A stretch of DNA of 64,000 nt from Collimonas humicola (GCF_018304945.1 NZ_JAGQEE010000005.1:1-64000), one strand, 5' to 3'; positions 28,501-41,877 are shown, counted from the stretch's first letter. Notes: generated by a model not told the origin, from the letters alone. Numbers and translations: made by a program.

Positions 28501-29054
28501 AAAACGCCGACCTGACCGAAGCCATCAACACGCTGCAAGATGCGATCCACAAGATCGACAAGGAAACCCGCGACTTGCTGCAGGACACCTTCGACAAGGT
28601 CAATCATCACTTCGCCGAACTGTTCCCTATCTTGTTCGGCGGCGGCCAGGCCAAGCTGATCATGACCGGCGACGAAATCCTCGATTCCGGCGTGCAGGTG
28701 ATGGCGCAGCCGCCGGGCAAGAAAAATGCGACGATTCATCTGCTGTCGGGCGGCGAGAAGGCGCTGACGGCGACCGCGCTGGTGTTCTCGATGTTCCAGC
28801 TAAATCCGGCGCCGTTCTGTCTGCTCGATGAGGTCGATGCGCCGCTGGACGATGCCAATACCGAACGTTTCTGCAATATGGTCAAGCGTATGTCCGCCAA
28901 CACGCAGTTCCTGTTCATTTCGCATAATAAGATTGCGATGGAAATGGCGCAGCAGCTGATCGGGGTGACCATGCAGGAGCAGGGCGTATCGCGGATTGTT
29001 GCGGTGGATATGGAAGCGGCCAGAAGTTTCGCCAGCGATGCGGTTCCCGCTTAA
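25515..29054 (+). CDS. smc: Chromosome segregation ATPase SMC
   Basis: A 1179-residue SMC with N-terminal ATPase half (Walker A GPNGCGKS, 31-38), long coiled coil, a hinge (about 500-650), second coiled coil, and C-terminal half with signature LLSGGEKALTATAL and Walker B FCLLDEVDAPLDDAN. It compacts and resolves chromosomes with ScpA/ScpB, not encoded here. The usual N-terminus is MRLTSIKLSGFKSFVD, so the GTG at 25515 is preferred; an in-frame ATG at 25470 would add 15 residues. zipA and ligA follow, as commonly seen in Burkholderiales. Confidence 0.96.
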   Translation: MRLTSIKLSGFKSFVDPTNFQVPGQLVGVVGPNGCGKSNIIDAVRWVLGESKASELRGESMQDVIFNGSSHRKPAGRSSVELVFDNGLGKAAGQWSQYAEIAVKRTLTRDGTSTYYINNQAVRRRDIQDIFLGTGLGPRAYAIIGQGMISRIIEARPEELRIFLEEAAGVSKYKERRRETENRLNDTRENLVRVEDILRELNANLEKLQAQAAVAQKFHELQGDQEEKQKLLWLLRKNEAKSEQEKFFRDIEKAQTDLEEQTAKLRHVETELEHMRQAHYAAGDRMHQAQGHLYQTNSEIGSLEAQIKFVIESRNRLQSQLNSLTAQRDQWQRQGTQFQDDLVEAEMHLEELMARVEQSQAASQQHNDQLPALEQSWREAQLKSTESRGKIMQIQQQIELESTHQRNASNILNGLSSRRERLAQEKNGLNLPDNAHLTNLRMQLEEKQAGLEEVGMQLEELQEQQPRLEEERRDAQQQVNAESANNAQLEARLTALKQLQESVQTEGKVQPWLQKHELAELPRLWQKLHIDGGWETALESVLRERTSALEMSNLDWAKAFFNDAPPAKLALFSPNGVASAGPVASVDAPAGLKPFINLLQLNDPGLRVLMQDWLHNFYAADDTVTAFAERSKLPLGASFVTRQGHVISKSGVRFYASDSEQDGMLARQQEIENITKQLRAQQMLADEARSRSVRAEAALSQATQRLQEMRLRHASLTQAVHGLQIDVMKLSELQERFNQRSSQIASDLAEIAAQESEQQQVKMESEAKFEQLDMELAELQEKHEDGQTDYLGKEQQLNDARQRLREMERAAQEAEFAEKSHRNKIEELKRSIATALEQAAQLFANMQQGHLELESLDDQAAQAGLQDLLDKRSEQERALADTRHELDQVSQNLRQHEETRLQAERSLQPQRERIMELQLKEQAARLNQEQYVQQLLEAQADEAALSEKLTADMRPSYLQGEVTRLTNAIAGLGAVNLAALDELAQASERKNFLDAQNADLTEAINTLQDAIHKIDKETRDLLQDTFDKVNHHFAELFPILFGGGQAKLIMTGDEILDSGVQVMAQPPGKKNATIHLLSGGEKALTATALVFSMFQLNPAPFCLLDEVDAPLDDANTERFCNMVKRMSANTQFLFISHNKIAMEMAQQLIGVTMQEQGVSRIVAVDMEAARSFASDAVPA

Positions 29055-29390
29055 ATGGCGGCCGCGAAGTCCGATGCGGTGCGGCTTGGCTTGCTTGACA
29101 ACTTTTTGCAGCGACACTAAGCTGGTTTAAGTGTCGCGATGCAATATATTGTAAAAAAATGTCTCAATAATTTTATCTTGAGAGCATATGCAGTAATACT
29201 AGTAGCGTTTTTATAAGAACAGCTGGATTCTCAGCAAGACGTAATTATTCGCGTGGTCACTGACAACTATTTTTGAAGTGTTTTTTCCTCGGATCTAATC
29301 AATGACCAGACCACGATTTCAATCGCAGATTTATATTTCAAGCGCGTATGCCGGTGACATGGCAGTGTTCGCTATTAAGGCATCAGCAGA
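29055..29390. other. smc-zipA intergenic region
   Basis: 336 nt, A+T-rich. Holds a perfect 8-bp inverted repeat GCGACACT / AGTGTCGC (29111-29118, 29130-29137) without a T-run, a possible smc 3' structure, and a smaller dyad TCTCAA / TTGAGA further on. A TTGACA (29095-29100) lacks a good -10. No small gene is supported. Confidence 0.5.
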
Positions 29391-33500
<4,110 letters not shown>

Positions 33501-33522
33501 TCATCATATCGAAGAGCAGATC

Positions 33523-34059
33523 ATGACCGTTCGCGAAATCTTGAAGATGGGCGATCCGCGCCTGCTGCGGCAGGCCGAGCCGGTGACGGCTTTCGGCACG
33601 CCGGAGCTGGAGAGCCTGGTCGCCGACATGTTCGAAACCATGCATGCGGTGAACGGCGCGGGCCTGGCGGCGCCGCAGATCGGCGTAAACCTGCAGCTGG
33701 TGATCTTCGGCTTCAGGAATAACGTCCGCTATCCGGATGCGCCGGAGGTGCCCGAGACGGTCCTGATCAATCCGTCCTTGCGTCCCTTGTCGGAGGAAGT
33801 CGAAGACGGCTGGGAAGGCTGCCTGTCGGTGCCTGGCATGCGCGGCGTGGTGCCGCGCTGGGCCCGGCTGCATTATGAAGGTTTCGATCAGTCCGGCGGG
33901 CGCATCAGCCGCGATGTCGACGGTTTCCACGCGCGCGTGGTGCAGCACGAGTGCGATCACCTGAACGGCATCCTGTATCCGATGCGCATCAAGGACTTCA
34001 CGCAGTTCGGCTTTACCGAAGTGCTGTTTCCTGAACTGGATCCGAATCACGACGATTGA
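33523..34059 (+). CDS. def: Peptide deformylase
   Basis: A 178-residue iron-dependent hydrolase removing the formyl group from nascent proteins. Three signature motifs are intact: [10 protein letters not shown] (45-54), EGCLS (98-102) with the metal cysteine C100, and HECDH (142-146). The ATG at 33523 matches the family N-terminus [15 protein letters not shown]; an upstream in-frame ATG lies inside galU and is unlikely. Not next to fmt, so this may be a second deformylase copy in the genome. Confidence 0.96.
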   Translation: MTVREILKMGDPRLLRQAEPVTAFGTPELESLVADMFETMHAVNGAGLAAPQIGVNLQLVIFGFRNNVRYPDAPEVPETVLINPSLRPLSEEVEDGWEGCLSVPGMRGVVPRWARLHYEGFDQSGGRISRDVDGFHARVVQHECDHLNGILYPMRIKDFTQFGFTEVLFPELDPNHDD

Positions 34060-34291
34060 GCGGCGTAGGGTGGCATGCTTTTGCGCCCGCCATGTGCATA
34101 TCGCCGCATAAAACCACCAAGCTATTGGAAATAAATATCCGATAGCAGGTAGAATTTCAATTAAGCCAAGACCAATGCAGTCGCCGGTCTTGCTGTTGCC
34201 GTACCCATCACTGCCTTGCATGGCGGCGCTGCTTGCTCCGCTTCTGTTCGTGCGCCTCCCCGATAGCCGCTGACTTCTATTCGAAAAGCCT

Positions 34292-36058
34292 ATGCACCAT
34301 GCAGTAGAAACCTTCATCCAGGATCTTGCCGTCATCATGCTGATCGCCGGCGTCGTCACGGTGCTGTTCAACCGTTTCAAGCAACCGGTGGTGCTCGGCT
34401 ATATCGTCGCCGGCGTCATCATCGGCCCGCATACGCCGCCGTTTTCCCTGATCACCGATGAACGCACGATCCAGATCCTGGCGGAGCTGGGAGTGATTTT
34501 CCTGCTGTTTTCGCTGGGGCTGGAATTCAGCCTGAAGAAACTGGCCAAGGTCGGCGCCACCGCGTTTGTCGCGGCGCTGGCGGAGATCACGCTGATGCTG
34601 TGGATAGGCTATGAAATCGGCATCTATTTCGGCTGGAAGAAGATGGATGCGGTGTTCCTCGGCGCCATGCTGTCGGTGTCCTCCACCACCATCATCGTCA
34701 AGGCGCTCGACGAACTGGGCATGAAGCGCGAAAAGTTCGCGCAGCTGATTTTCGGCATCCTGATCGTCGAAGATGTGCTGGCGATCGGCATGATCGCCTT
34801 GCTCTCAGGCGTGGCCACCAGCGGCTCGGTGGATGCCGGCGACGCCGTGACGACGATCGGCAAGCTGCTGCTGTTCATGATCGTGGCGCTGGTGTCCGGC
34901 ATCCTGATCGTGCCGCGCCTGCTCGATTACGTGGCCAGGTTCAAGAGCAAGGAAATGCTGCTGGTGACCGTGCTGGGATTGTGTTTCGGCTTCTGCCTGC
35001 TGGTCATGAAGATGGAGTACAGCGTGGCGCTGGGCGCTTTCATCATCGGCGCGGTGATGGGCGAATCGCGTCACCTGCACCAGATCGAACGGTTGATCGA
35101 GCCGGTGCGCGATATGTTCAGCGCGATCTTTTTCGTCGCCATCGGCTTGCTGTTCAATCCCTCCATCCTGGCGCAGTACTGGCTGCCGATCGGCGTCATC
35201 ACGATCGCGGTGGTGCTGGGCAAGGTGGTCAGCTGCGGGCTCGCGACTTTCCTGTCCGGCCAGGATGGCCGCACCTCGATGCGCGTCGGCATGGGCTTGT
35301 CGCAGATCGGCGAGTTTTCCTTCATCATCGCCGCGCTCGGGGTCAGCCTGAAAGTCACCAGCGACTTCCTGTATCCGACCGTGGTGGCGGTGTCGGCGGT
35401 GACTACCTTGCTGACTCCTTACCTGATCAAGCTGGCCGATCCGCTTTCCGGCCGCCTGGCGAAAGCCATGCCGGATAAGCTGTCGGCAGTGTTCGGCATG
35501 TACTCGACCTGGCTCGCCAGCCTGCAGCCGCAGGGCGACCGCGCCGAACTGTCGCGCATCATCCGCCGCATCTTGCTGCAGGTGGTGGTGAACCTGGCGC
35601 TGGTGGCGGCGATCTTCATCATCGGCGGCTATTTTGCCGGCGTCCTGGGTGAGCACTTGGCGGCGTGGGTTGTGGATCCGCAGGTGCAGGACGCGATCGT
35701 GTGGGGCGGGGCGCTGTTGCTGTCATTGCCTTTCCTGATTGCGACCTACCGCAAGCTGCACGCGCTGAGCATGCTGCTGGCGGAAATCAGCGTCAAGCCG
35801 GAATGGGCCGGTTCTTATAATCATGCGGTGCGGCGCGTGATCGCGGAAGTCATCCCGGTGGTCTCCATCGTCGGCATCATGCTGATGATCACCGCGCTCA
35901 GCAGCCGTATCCTGCCGCCGACCAACCTGCTGATCCTGGTGCTGGTCGGCGCCGCGGTCCTGGTGCTGGTATTGTGGCAGCGCTTTGTCAAACTGCATTC
36001 CAAGCTGCAGATCGCCTTGCGCGAGACCCTGGAACAGCAGCCCGACGAGAAGCACTGA
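34292..36058 (+). CDS. CPA2-family cation/proton antiporter
   Basis: A 588-residue inner-membrane protein with about 13 hydrophobic segments. The KefB/RosB-type features GYIVAGVIIGPHTPPF, ELGVIFLLFSLGLEFSLKKL and ALGAFIIGAVMGES are present. Unlike KefB/KefC it has no C-terminal RCK/TrkA-N nucleotide-binding domain; instead about 150 residues with further hydrophobic stretches and a short charged tail follow the transport domain. K+/H+ or Na+/H+ exchange is the family role. It has a 232-nt upstream gap and probably its own promoter. Confidence 0.88.
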   Translation: MHHAVETFIQDLAVIMLIAGVVTVLFNRFKQPVVLGYIVAGVIIGPHTPPFSLITDERTIQILAELGVIFLLFSLGLEFSLKKLAKVGATAFVAALAEITLMLWIGYEIGIYFGWKKMDAVFLGAMLSVSSTTIIVKALDELGMKREKFAQLIFGILIVEDVLAIGMIALLSGVATSGSVDAGDAVTTIGKLLLFMIVALVSGILIVPRLLDYVARFKSKEMLLVTVLGLCFGFCLLVMKMEYSVALGAFIIGAVMGESRHLHQIERLIEPVRDMFSAIFFVAIGLLFNPSILAQYWLPIGVITIAVVLGKVVSCGLATFLSGQDGRTSMRVGMGLSQIGEFSFIIAALGVSLKVTSDFLYPTVVAVSAVTTLLTPYLIKLADPLSGRLAKAMPDKLSAVFGMYSTWLASLQPQGDRAELSRIIRRILLQVVVNLALVAAIFIIGGYFAGVLGEHLAAWVVDPQVQDAIVWGGALLLSLPFLIATYRKLHALSMLLAEISVKPEWAGSYNHAVRRVIAEVIPVVSIVGIMLMITALSSRILPPTNLLILVLVGAAVLVLVLWQRFVKLHSKLQIALRETLEQQPDEKH

Positions 36059-36139
36059 ACGCCAGAGTGGGCGATTGATTTGGGGCGATTGGCCGACGAT
36101 TGGTTAAAATAACGCTTTTATCTCTTTCAAGACAATGCC

Positions 36140-36820
36140 ATGACTGCCATGACCCAGGATCAACTCAAGCAAGCTGTTGCCCGCGAAGCAATTAAATACG
36201 TGGTGGACGGCCAGATTGTCGGCGTCGGCACCGGCTCTACCGCCAATTTCTTCATCGACGAACTGGCCAAGATCAAGCACCGCATCAAGGGTGCCGTGGC
36301 TTCCTCGGAAGCGACCGCGGCGCGGCTGCGCGGCCATGACATCGAAGTGTACGACCTCAACCAGGTCGCCACCATGCCGGTGTATGTCGACGGCGCCGAT
36401 GAAATCACTGCCGAGGGCGCCATGATCAAAGGCGGCGGCGCGGCGCTGACACGGGAAAAGATCGTTGCTTCGGTGGCGGAGAAATTCATCTGCATCGCCG
36501 ACGGCTCCAAGCTGGTCAAGATGCTCGGCAAGTTTCCGCTGCCGGTCGAGGTGATCCCGATGGCGCAGGCGGTAGTGGCGCGCAAACTGGTCAAGCTGGG
36601 CGGCGAGCCGAACCTGCGTTTCAAGGATGGGATTCCGCTGATTACCGACAACGGCAACGTGATCATCGATGTGGTGGGCTTGAAGATTGCCGATCCGGTC
36701 GAACTCGAACGGCAAATCAACCAGATCACCGGCGTGGTGACAGTCGGCCTGTTTGCCCAGCAGGGCGCTGACGTCTGCCTGCTCGGCACGCCGGATGGCG
36801 TCAAGACCTTGACCTTCTAA
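36140..36820 (+). CDS. rpiA: Ribose-5-phosphate isomerase A
   Basis: A 226-residue isomerase interconverting ribose-5-phosphate and ribulose-5-phosphate. Substrate and catalytic motifs: [30 protein letters not shown] with the catalytic aspartates, [12 protein letters not shown] with the catalytic lysine and glutamate, and CIADGSK. ATG at 36140 or 36149. It ends just before a strong hairpin shared with the convergent porin gene. Confidence 0.97.
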   Translation: MTAMTQDQLKQAVAREAIKYVVDGQIVGVGTGSTANFFIDELAKIKHRIKGAVASSEATAARLRGHDIEVYDLNQVATMPVYVDGADEITAEGAMIKGGGAALTREKIVASVAEKFICIADGSKLVKMLGKFPLPVEVIPMAQAVVARKLVKLGGEPNLRFKDGIPLITDNGNVIIDVVGLKIADPVELERQINQITGVVTVGLFAQQGADVCLLGTPDGVKTLTF

Positions 36821-36846
36821 ATTCTTCTCTCCTGCCGCAGGAAGAA

Positions 36847-36871
36847 GCGAGGGAAACGCGGTTTCCCTCGC
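36847..36871. terminator. Bidirectional hairpin between rpiA and porin
   Basis: Perfect 11-bp stem GCGAGGGAAAC / GTTTCCCTCGC with a 3-nt loop, between convergent genes, preceded by a smaller stem around 36830. T-runs are short on both sides, so efficiency is uncertain. Confidence 0.7.
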
Positions 36872-36903
36872 CGATGCTGCTAACTGCTTACCACTGCCTT
36901 ACA

Positions 36904-38016
36904 TCAGAACTTGTGACGCAGGCCGACGCGCAAGACGTTCTGGCTGCTGTCGTCCGCCGGCGAGTTGCTGTATGCGCCGTTGATCACGCCCGGATTGACG
37001 ACGTCCTTGGCGCGCTGGTTGCTGTACATGGCGTACAGGTCGGTGCGCTTGGACAGGAAGTAGTCGACGCCCAGGTTCAGCTGGGTAGTCTTGCCCTTGG
37101 TCGAGCCGGCGGTCTTGCGGCTGATGTCGGCGCGGTCATGGATCACGCTGGCCAGCAGGTGCAGGTTGCCCGACAGCGTGTAATCCACTCCCAGGTCGAA
37201 AATGTTGGCTTTGGTCGCGGTAGTGATGTTGACCAGGCCGGCGCCAGCCACGGCTGCCGCCAATGGACGCTTGGTTTGCGACCATGCGCCGTAGATCTTG
37301 GCTGGCCCTGCCTGGTAGCTGGCGCCCAGGGTGAAGGTCTTGAGGTCGGTATCGCCTGCCTTGCTTGGCAAGGCGTCAGCCGCCAGCTTGGTCTGGAAAT
37401 ACGCCAGGCCGATGCCGAACGGACCGTTGGCATAGTTGCCGCCGAGGCCGAAAGCCTGGCCGGCGGATGTCTGGCCGGCTACTTCGCCGAAGCCGTAGAA
37501 CAGGCTGCCGGTAAAGCCGCTCAGGTTGCTGCTGTCATAGCGGATCGAATTGTTGGTGCGGGCGCCGGAAATGCGGTCCAGGTTGTTGAAGTGGCCGCCC
37601 TTGACGCCGTTGCCGCCGAAAGTCTGCACCGAGGTGTACTTGTTGCCGATGTCTTCCAGGAAATCGGTCTGGCGGCCGATCGTGACCGTACCGAACGCGC
37701 CCGACAGGCCGACTACCGATTTGCGGTCGAACAGGGTGCTGGCGGTGCCGAATGAACCGTCATCCGCATTGAAGCCGTTCTCCAGGTGGAAAATCGCCTT
37801 CAGGCCGCCGCCCAAGTCTTCCATGCCCTTGAAGCCGATGCGGGAAGTTGACAGATCGCCGGAATCGATGCTGAAGCGGCTATCGTTCTTGGCGCCTACC
37901 TTGCTGGTGTAAGTCAGGCTGGTATCGACCACGCCGTAGATGGTGACATTGCTTTGAGCGTGTGCATTAGCGCCGATCAGGGCGAGGGCGGCTAGTGCGA
38001 ATACGGTCTTTTTCAT
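36904..38016 (-). CDS. Outer-membrane porin (Neisseria/Burkholderia type)
   Basis: A 370-residue 16-strand trimeric porin. Signal peptide cleaved near NAHAQSNVTIYG (about residue 21). The opening NVTIYGVVDTSLTY, the SRIGFKGMEDLGGGLKAIFHLENGF loop region in part, and the final phenylalanine (GLRHKF) are hallmarks. A good AAGGGAAG ribosome site precedes the ATG. The upstream region holds a triple GTTACTAA repeat, suggesting regulation. Passive uptake of small hydrophilic solutes. Confidence 0.95.
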   Translation of the reverse strand: MKKTVFALAALALIGANAHAQSNVTIYGVVDTSLTYTSKVGAKNDSRFSIDSGDLSTSRIGFKGMEDLGGGLKAIFHLENGFNADDGSFGTASTLFDRKSVVGLSGAFGTVTIGRQTDFLEDIGNKYTSVQTFGGNGVKGGHFNNLDRISGARTNNSIRYDSSNLSGFTGSLFYGFGEVAGQTSAGQAFGLGGNYANGPFGIGLAYFQTKLAADALPSKAGDTDLKTFTLGASYQAGPAKIYGAWSQTKRPLAAAVAGAGLVNITTATKANIFDLGVDYTLSGNLHLLASVIHDRADISRKTAGSTKGKTTQLNLGVDYFLSKRTDLYAMYSNQRAKDVVNPGVINGAYSNSPADDSSQNVLRVGLRHKF

Positions 38017-38418
38017 TTCTTCCCTTTGATATTTGTAAGTAATTTATCCTCGTGTCCGGCTTGAGAGGCTGCGCAACAATTTGTTACTAATGTTACTAAT
38101 TGTTACTAACTGGACGGGCTAGATATTACCCGCGAAGAAGAAAAATGCACTTGTTTTTTGAAGAATTTTTTCAAATTGGATGACGTTGCATGTTTATGTT
38201 GTTTTTTGACAGTGATTTATGACATTTATGACTGAACATAGGATTTATTCGGGCAGGCGTATAGTGAGAGTTCGCTGTTGTCATTGATCGTGCCTGCCTG
38301 GCGCGCGGCCGTTGCCGGCAGAGCCTTGCTGGAGGTGCAGAAATGACGCGTGGCACGCCTGTGCCGCGATGTTCCGGCGTCGCCGGTTTGTCGTTCCATA
38401 TATCAAAAAGGAAATGTC
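38017..38418. other. Divergent porin-dehydrogenase intergenic region
   Basis: About 400 nt, A+T-rich in the middle. Contains the triple 9-10-bp repeat near the porin, a TTTATGACA/TTTATGACT direct repeat (38216-38233) and a TTGACA (38206-38211) without a convincing -10. Good AAGGAAA ribosome site before the dehydrogenase. No RNA gene seen. Confidence 0.5.
38082..38109. promoter_or_regulatory. Triple TGTTACTAA repeat upstream of the porin
   Basis: TGTTACTAA at 38082-38090, 38091-38099 and 38101-38109, spaced 9 and 10 bp, close to one DNA turn. It lies 66-94 nt upstream of the porin ATG, a suitable place for an activator or response-regulator array. Confidence 0.55.
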
Positions 38419-39477
38419 ATGCTGAAAGCTTCAGGATATGCCGCGCATAATGCGCACACGCCTTTGACGCCATTCGCCTTTGAGCGGCGGGAACCGGGTC
38501 CTCAGGATGTGCAGATCGAGATCCTGTTTTGCGGCGTCTGCCACTCGGATCTGCATACCGCCCGCAACGAATGGCACAACACCGTCTATCCGGCGGTGCC
38601 GGGGCATGAAATTGTCGGCCGGGTGGTCGCCGTCGGCGCTCAGGTGAAACATTTCAAAGCCGGCGACCTGGCCGGCGTCGGCTGCATGGTCGATTCCTGC
38701 CAGCATTGTCCGAGCTGCGCTGAAGGGCTGGAACAATATTGCGAGAACGGCTTCACCGGCACCTACAACGCTGACGACAAGCATAGCGGCGGCGTCACTT
38801 ACGGCGGCTATGCCAGCAATATCGTGGTCGACCAGAAATTCGTCCTGCATGTCTCGGACAAGCTCGATCTGGCGGCGGTGGCGCCGTTGCTGTGCGCCGG
38901 CATCACCACCTATTCGCCGCTGCGCCGCTGGAAAGTCGGCAAGGGCCACAAGGTCGGCATCGTCGGCCTGGGCGGGCTCGGCCATATGGGCGTCAAGATC
39001 GCCCATGCGATGGGAGCGCATGTGGTGCTGTTTACTACTTCGCCAGGCAAGACCGAAGACGCCTTGCGGCTCGGCGCCGACGAAGTGGTGGTCTCCAAGG
39101 ACGCCGCGCAGATGGCGCAGCACGCCGGCAGCTTCGATTTCATCTTGAATACCGTGGCGGCGCCGCACAACCTGGACAGCTTCCTCAATCTGCTGAAACG
39201 CGACGGCGCCATGACGCTGGTGGGCGCGCCGGCTGAGCCGCATCCGTCGCCCAACGTGTTCAACCTGATCATGAAGCGCCGCACCCTGGCCGGCTCGCTG
39301 ATCGGCGGCATCAAGGAAACCCAGGAAATGCTGGATTTCTGCGCCGAACACGGGATAGTCTCGGATATCGAAATCATCGCCATCGAGGACATTAACCAGG
39401 CTTACGAAAGAATGCTGAAGAGCGACGTCAAGTACCGCTTCGTGATCGACATGGCCTCCTTGCCCGCGGCTGCCTGA
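38419..39477 (+). CDS. Zinc NAD(P)H alcohol dehydrogenase (CAD/YahK type)
   Basis: A 352-residue medium-chain dehydrogenase. Catalytic zinc motifs GVCHSDLHTARNEW and GHEIVGRV; structural zinc cysteines in DSCQHCPSCAEGLEQYC; coenzyme loop GLGGLGHMGVKIAHAMGA. Resembles cinnamyl-alcohol and broad aldehyde reductases such as YahK, which prefer NADPH. The ATG at 38419 fits both the family N-terminus and an AAGGAAA ribosome site; the frame opens earlier at 38350. Stands alone; substrate unknown. Confidence 0.93.
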   Translation: MLKASGYAAHNAHTPLTPFAFERREPGPQDVQIEILFCGVCHSDLHTARNEWHNTVYPAVPGHEIVGRVVAVGAQVKHFKAGDLAGVGCMVDSCQHCPSCAEGLEQYCENGFTGTYNADDKHSGGVTYGGYASNIVVDQKFVLHVSDKLDLAAVAPLLCAGITTYSPLRRWKVGKGHKVGIVGLGGLGHMGVKIAHAMGAHVVLFTTSPGKTEDALRLGADEVVVSKDAAQMAQHAGSFDFILNTVAAPHNLDSFLNLLKRDGAMTLVGAPAEPHPSPNVFNLIMKRRTLAGSLIGGIKETQEMLDFCAEHGIVSDIEIIAIEDINQAYERMLKSDVKYRFVIDMASLPAAA

Positions 39478-39550
39478 TGGACTGAGCGGCCCGGCAAGGT
39501 ATTTCCTTGCCGGGCCGCCCGGGTTCTATTGCTGGATGTGAAGCTGTAGA

Positions 39551-40666
39551 TCAGGCAAACAAGCGCAGCACCAGATTGTTGATCATTGCGCCGCCGACGA
39601 TCAGCCAGCCGAACAGGCAGGCGGCGAACAGCAAGGGTTTGATGCCGGCAGTGCGTATCGAAGAAAAGTGGGTGGAGATGCCCAGCGCCGCCATCGCCAT
39701 CGCCAGCAGCACGTTGTCGGCGTCGTTGACATGCGCCACCAGCGCGCTCGGCAGCGCAGCCAGTGAATTGAGCGCCACCACTGCGACGAAACCGAAGGCG
39801 AACCACGGAATCGCCAGGCGGCCGGCGCCGCTCGGCTTGGCGCTGCCGCTGTTGACGGCGCCCGCCGATTTCTTCGCTGCATTCTTCGCCACATTCTTCG
39901 CCACATAGGCCGACAGCAGCATCAGGAACGGCGCCAGCATCATCACCCGCACCATCTTGGCGATCACCGCGGTATTGGCGGCATCGGGACTGACGGCGCG
40001 GGCAGCCGCCACCACCTGGGCAACTTCATGCACGGTCGAGCCGGTGAATATTCCATAAGCCAGCGGCGAAGCCGCCAGGAACTGCCAGTGCAGGTTCAGC
40101 TGGTACAGCAGCGGATAGAGGAAGATCGCCAGCGAACCGAACACGACCACCGTGGCCACCGCCACCGTGACTTGCGCCGGGTGGGCGCGCAGCACCGGTT
40201 CGGTCGCCATCACCGCCGCCGCGCCGCAGATTGAACTGCCGGCGCCGATCAGCATGGCGGTATTGCGGTCCAGCTTGAACACACGGGTGCCGAGCAGCAG
40301 CGCCATGCCGAAGGTCGAGCACAGCACCAGCGCATCGATCAGCACGCCGCTCAGGCCGACGTGGCCGATATCCTGGAAGGTCAGGCGGAAGCCGTACAGG
40401 ATGATGCCCAGGCGCAGCAGGTTTTGCTTGGAAAAATTGACGCCCGGCGCGCAGGCCGGCGCTATGTGCCGATAGCCCAGGTTGCCGACCAGCATGCCGA
40501 TCACGATCGCCAGCGTCAGTGCGCTGAAGCCGTGCGCCTGCAGCCAGCCTATCCTGGCGGCGGCGATGGCGGCCGCGGCGATCAGGCCGCTCAATGCAAG
40601 GCCGGCCAATAGAGGCGGCCGGGTCTTGGGTGTAGTGACAGCGCTTGCCAGCGTTGAGGTATTCAT
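39551..40666 (-). CDS. YeiH-family putative exporter
   Basis: A 371-residue integral membrane protein with about ten hydrophobic segments, of the UPF0324/YeiH family. Conserved parts seen: [36 protein letters not shown] and [15 protein letters not shown]. Start ATG 40666 with TTGGAG upstream; the frame extends 63 nt further without homology. It is divergent from a YeiE-like LysR gene, as in E. coli. Roles in sulfite, sulfate or sulfonate-related export are proposed for family members; nothing here decides. Confidence 0.9.
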   Translation of the reverse strand: MNTSTLASAVTTPKTRPPLLAGLALSGLIAAAAIAAARIGWLQAHGFSALTLAIVIGMLVGNLGYRHIAPACAPGVNFSKQNLLRLGIILYGFRLTFQDIGHVGLSGVLIDALVLCSTFGMALLLGTRVFKLDRNTAMLIGAGSSICGAAAVMATEPVLRAHPAQVTVAVATVVVFGSLAIFLYPLLYQLNLHWQFLAASPLAYGIFTGSTVHEVAQVVAAARAVSPDAANTAVIAKMVRVMMLAPFLMLLSAYVAKNVAKNAAKKSAGAVNSGSAKPSGAGRLAIPWFAFGFVAVVALNSLAALPSALVAHVNDADNVLLAMAMAALGISTHFSSIRTAGIKPLLFAACLFGWLIVGGAMINNLVLRLFA

Positions 40667-40748
40667 GATGGCTCCAATCTTGATGCGGCGCTCGGATGCG
40701 TCGGTATGGAAACCACTATAACCAGGCATGGCTTAAAAGAAAAACTGA

Positions 40749-40766
40749 TTAATTTTGTATAATTAA
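40749..40766. promoter_or_regulatory. A+T dyad and -10 box in yeiH-yeiE gap
   Basis: TTAATT / AATTAA with a 6-nt spacer, of the length used by LysR regulators. A perfect TATAAT (40758-40763, plus strand) overlaps it, so the regulator bound here would control its own gene. Prediction by eye. Confidence 0.45.
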
Positions 40767-40839
40767 CCTGTTTTATGGGTAGGTTGCGATTTCCTTCCCG
40801 CGATTCCTCATTTTCTTGCCACCAACAAGGTCAGTGACC

Positions 40840-41730
40840 ATGCGTCTCACCATCCGACAATTGCAGATATTCCTGGCCGTGGCCCAATCCGGCAGCACCA
40901 CGGCGGCGGCCGATCAGGTGGCCTTGTCGCAATCTGCCACCAGCGCCGCCCTCAACGAACTGGAAAACCTGCTCGACTGCCGCCTGTTCGACCGCGTCGG
41001 CAAGCGCCTGATCCTGAACGACAACGGCCGCCTGCTGCTGCCGCAGGCGGCGCAGGTGGTGGATGGCGCCAAGACCATAGAGCAGCAGTTCCTGATGCCT
41101 GGCATGGCGCAGGGCGGCGGCTTGCAGATCGGCTCCAGCACCACCATCGGCAGCTACCTGCTGCCGTCGCTGATCGCCTCCTACCGCGAGCAGCACAGCC
41201 AGCTGCAAGTGCGGGTGACGATCGCCAATACCGCCGACATCGTCGCTGCCGTGCTCAATTTCGAGGTCGACGTCGGCCTCATCGAAGGCTCCAGCCGCGC
41301 CGCCGACCTGCAGGTGGAACCGTGGATGGTCGATGAATTGCTGATCGTGGCGTCGCCGCAGCACCCTTTGGCTGCCGGCGGCAAGAAGACCGGCGTGGCG
41401 CAGCTGCGCGCGGCCGAATGGCTATTGCGCGAACCGGGTTCCGGCACGCGCGAAGCGGTCGAACAAGCCTTGCTGCCGCATCTGCACTATTTGCAGCAAA
41501 GCTATGAATTCGGCAATTCCGAAGCGATCAAGCATGCCACGGCGGCCGGTCTTGGCATCAGCTGCCTGTCGCATGCGGTGGTGGCGGATTTCCTGCAGAG
41601 CGGACGGCTGGTGGAACTGAATACCACGCTGCCACGCCTGCACCGGCATTTCTACCTGATTCACAGCAGGCACAAGATCCTGTCGCTGAGGTTGATGCAG
41701 TTCCTGGCTTTTTGCCGCGGCTGGTCCTGA
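40840..41730 (+). CDS. LysR-family regulator, YeiE-like
   Basis: A 296-residue LysR protein. The winged helix opens with MRLTIRQLQIFLAVAQSGST, followed by ALSQSATSAALNELE, both close to YeiE; the effector domain (about 90-290) includes FEVDVGLIEG and EWLLREPGSGTRE, shared with CysB-clan sensors of small anions. The ATG at 40840 gives the normal N-terminus. Divergent from the YeiH-type exporter, which it presumably activates. Ligand not known from sequence; sulfite has been proposed for some YeiE proteins. Confidence 0.9.
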   Translation: MRLTIRQLQIFLAVAQSGSTTAAADQVALSQSATSAALNELENLLDCRLFDRVGKRLILNDNGRLLLPQAAQVVDGAKTIEQQFLMPGMAQGGGLQIGSSTTIGSYLLPSLIASYREQHSQLQVRVTIANTADIVAAVLNFEVDVGLIEGSSRAADLQVEPWMVDELLIVASPQHPLAAGGKKTGVAQLRAAEWLLREPGSGTREAVEQALLPHLHYLQQSYEFGNSEAIKHATAAGLGISCLSHAVVADFLQSGRLVELNTTLPRLHRHFYLIHSRHKILSLRLMQFLAFCRGWS

Positions 41731-41857
41731 GCCGCCTGGGATTCACCTGTTTTTCAGACTTCCTGCCGACGCCGGCCGGCGATTGCCGTTAGCTGGAGGA
41801 GGCGTTTCGCCTTGAAACGCATGCTGGCCGCGATACTCAAAAAATCTTCGCGTTACT

Positions 41858-41877
41858 GATACCAAAACAGATATCGA
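41858..41877. promoter_or_regulatory. GATACC-type site upstream of chvE
   Basis: GATACCAAAACAGATATCGA matches 15 of 20 bases with 55483-55502 in front of the LysR and porin genes, with both ends (GATACCAAA and TATCGA) identical. Its LysR-like dyad suggests binding by the GbpR-like regulator. Inference. Confidence 0.5.

Noticed and set aside
25746-28739. 997-codon open frame antisense to smc
   Set aside because: High GC leaves the opposite strand open; the smc frame has full family motifs and the antisense protein only low-complexity Leu/Gln/His-rich sequence.
38171-38356. 61-codon minus-strand frame in the porin-dehydrogenase gap
   Set aside because: No start signal, not conserved in any way I can judge.
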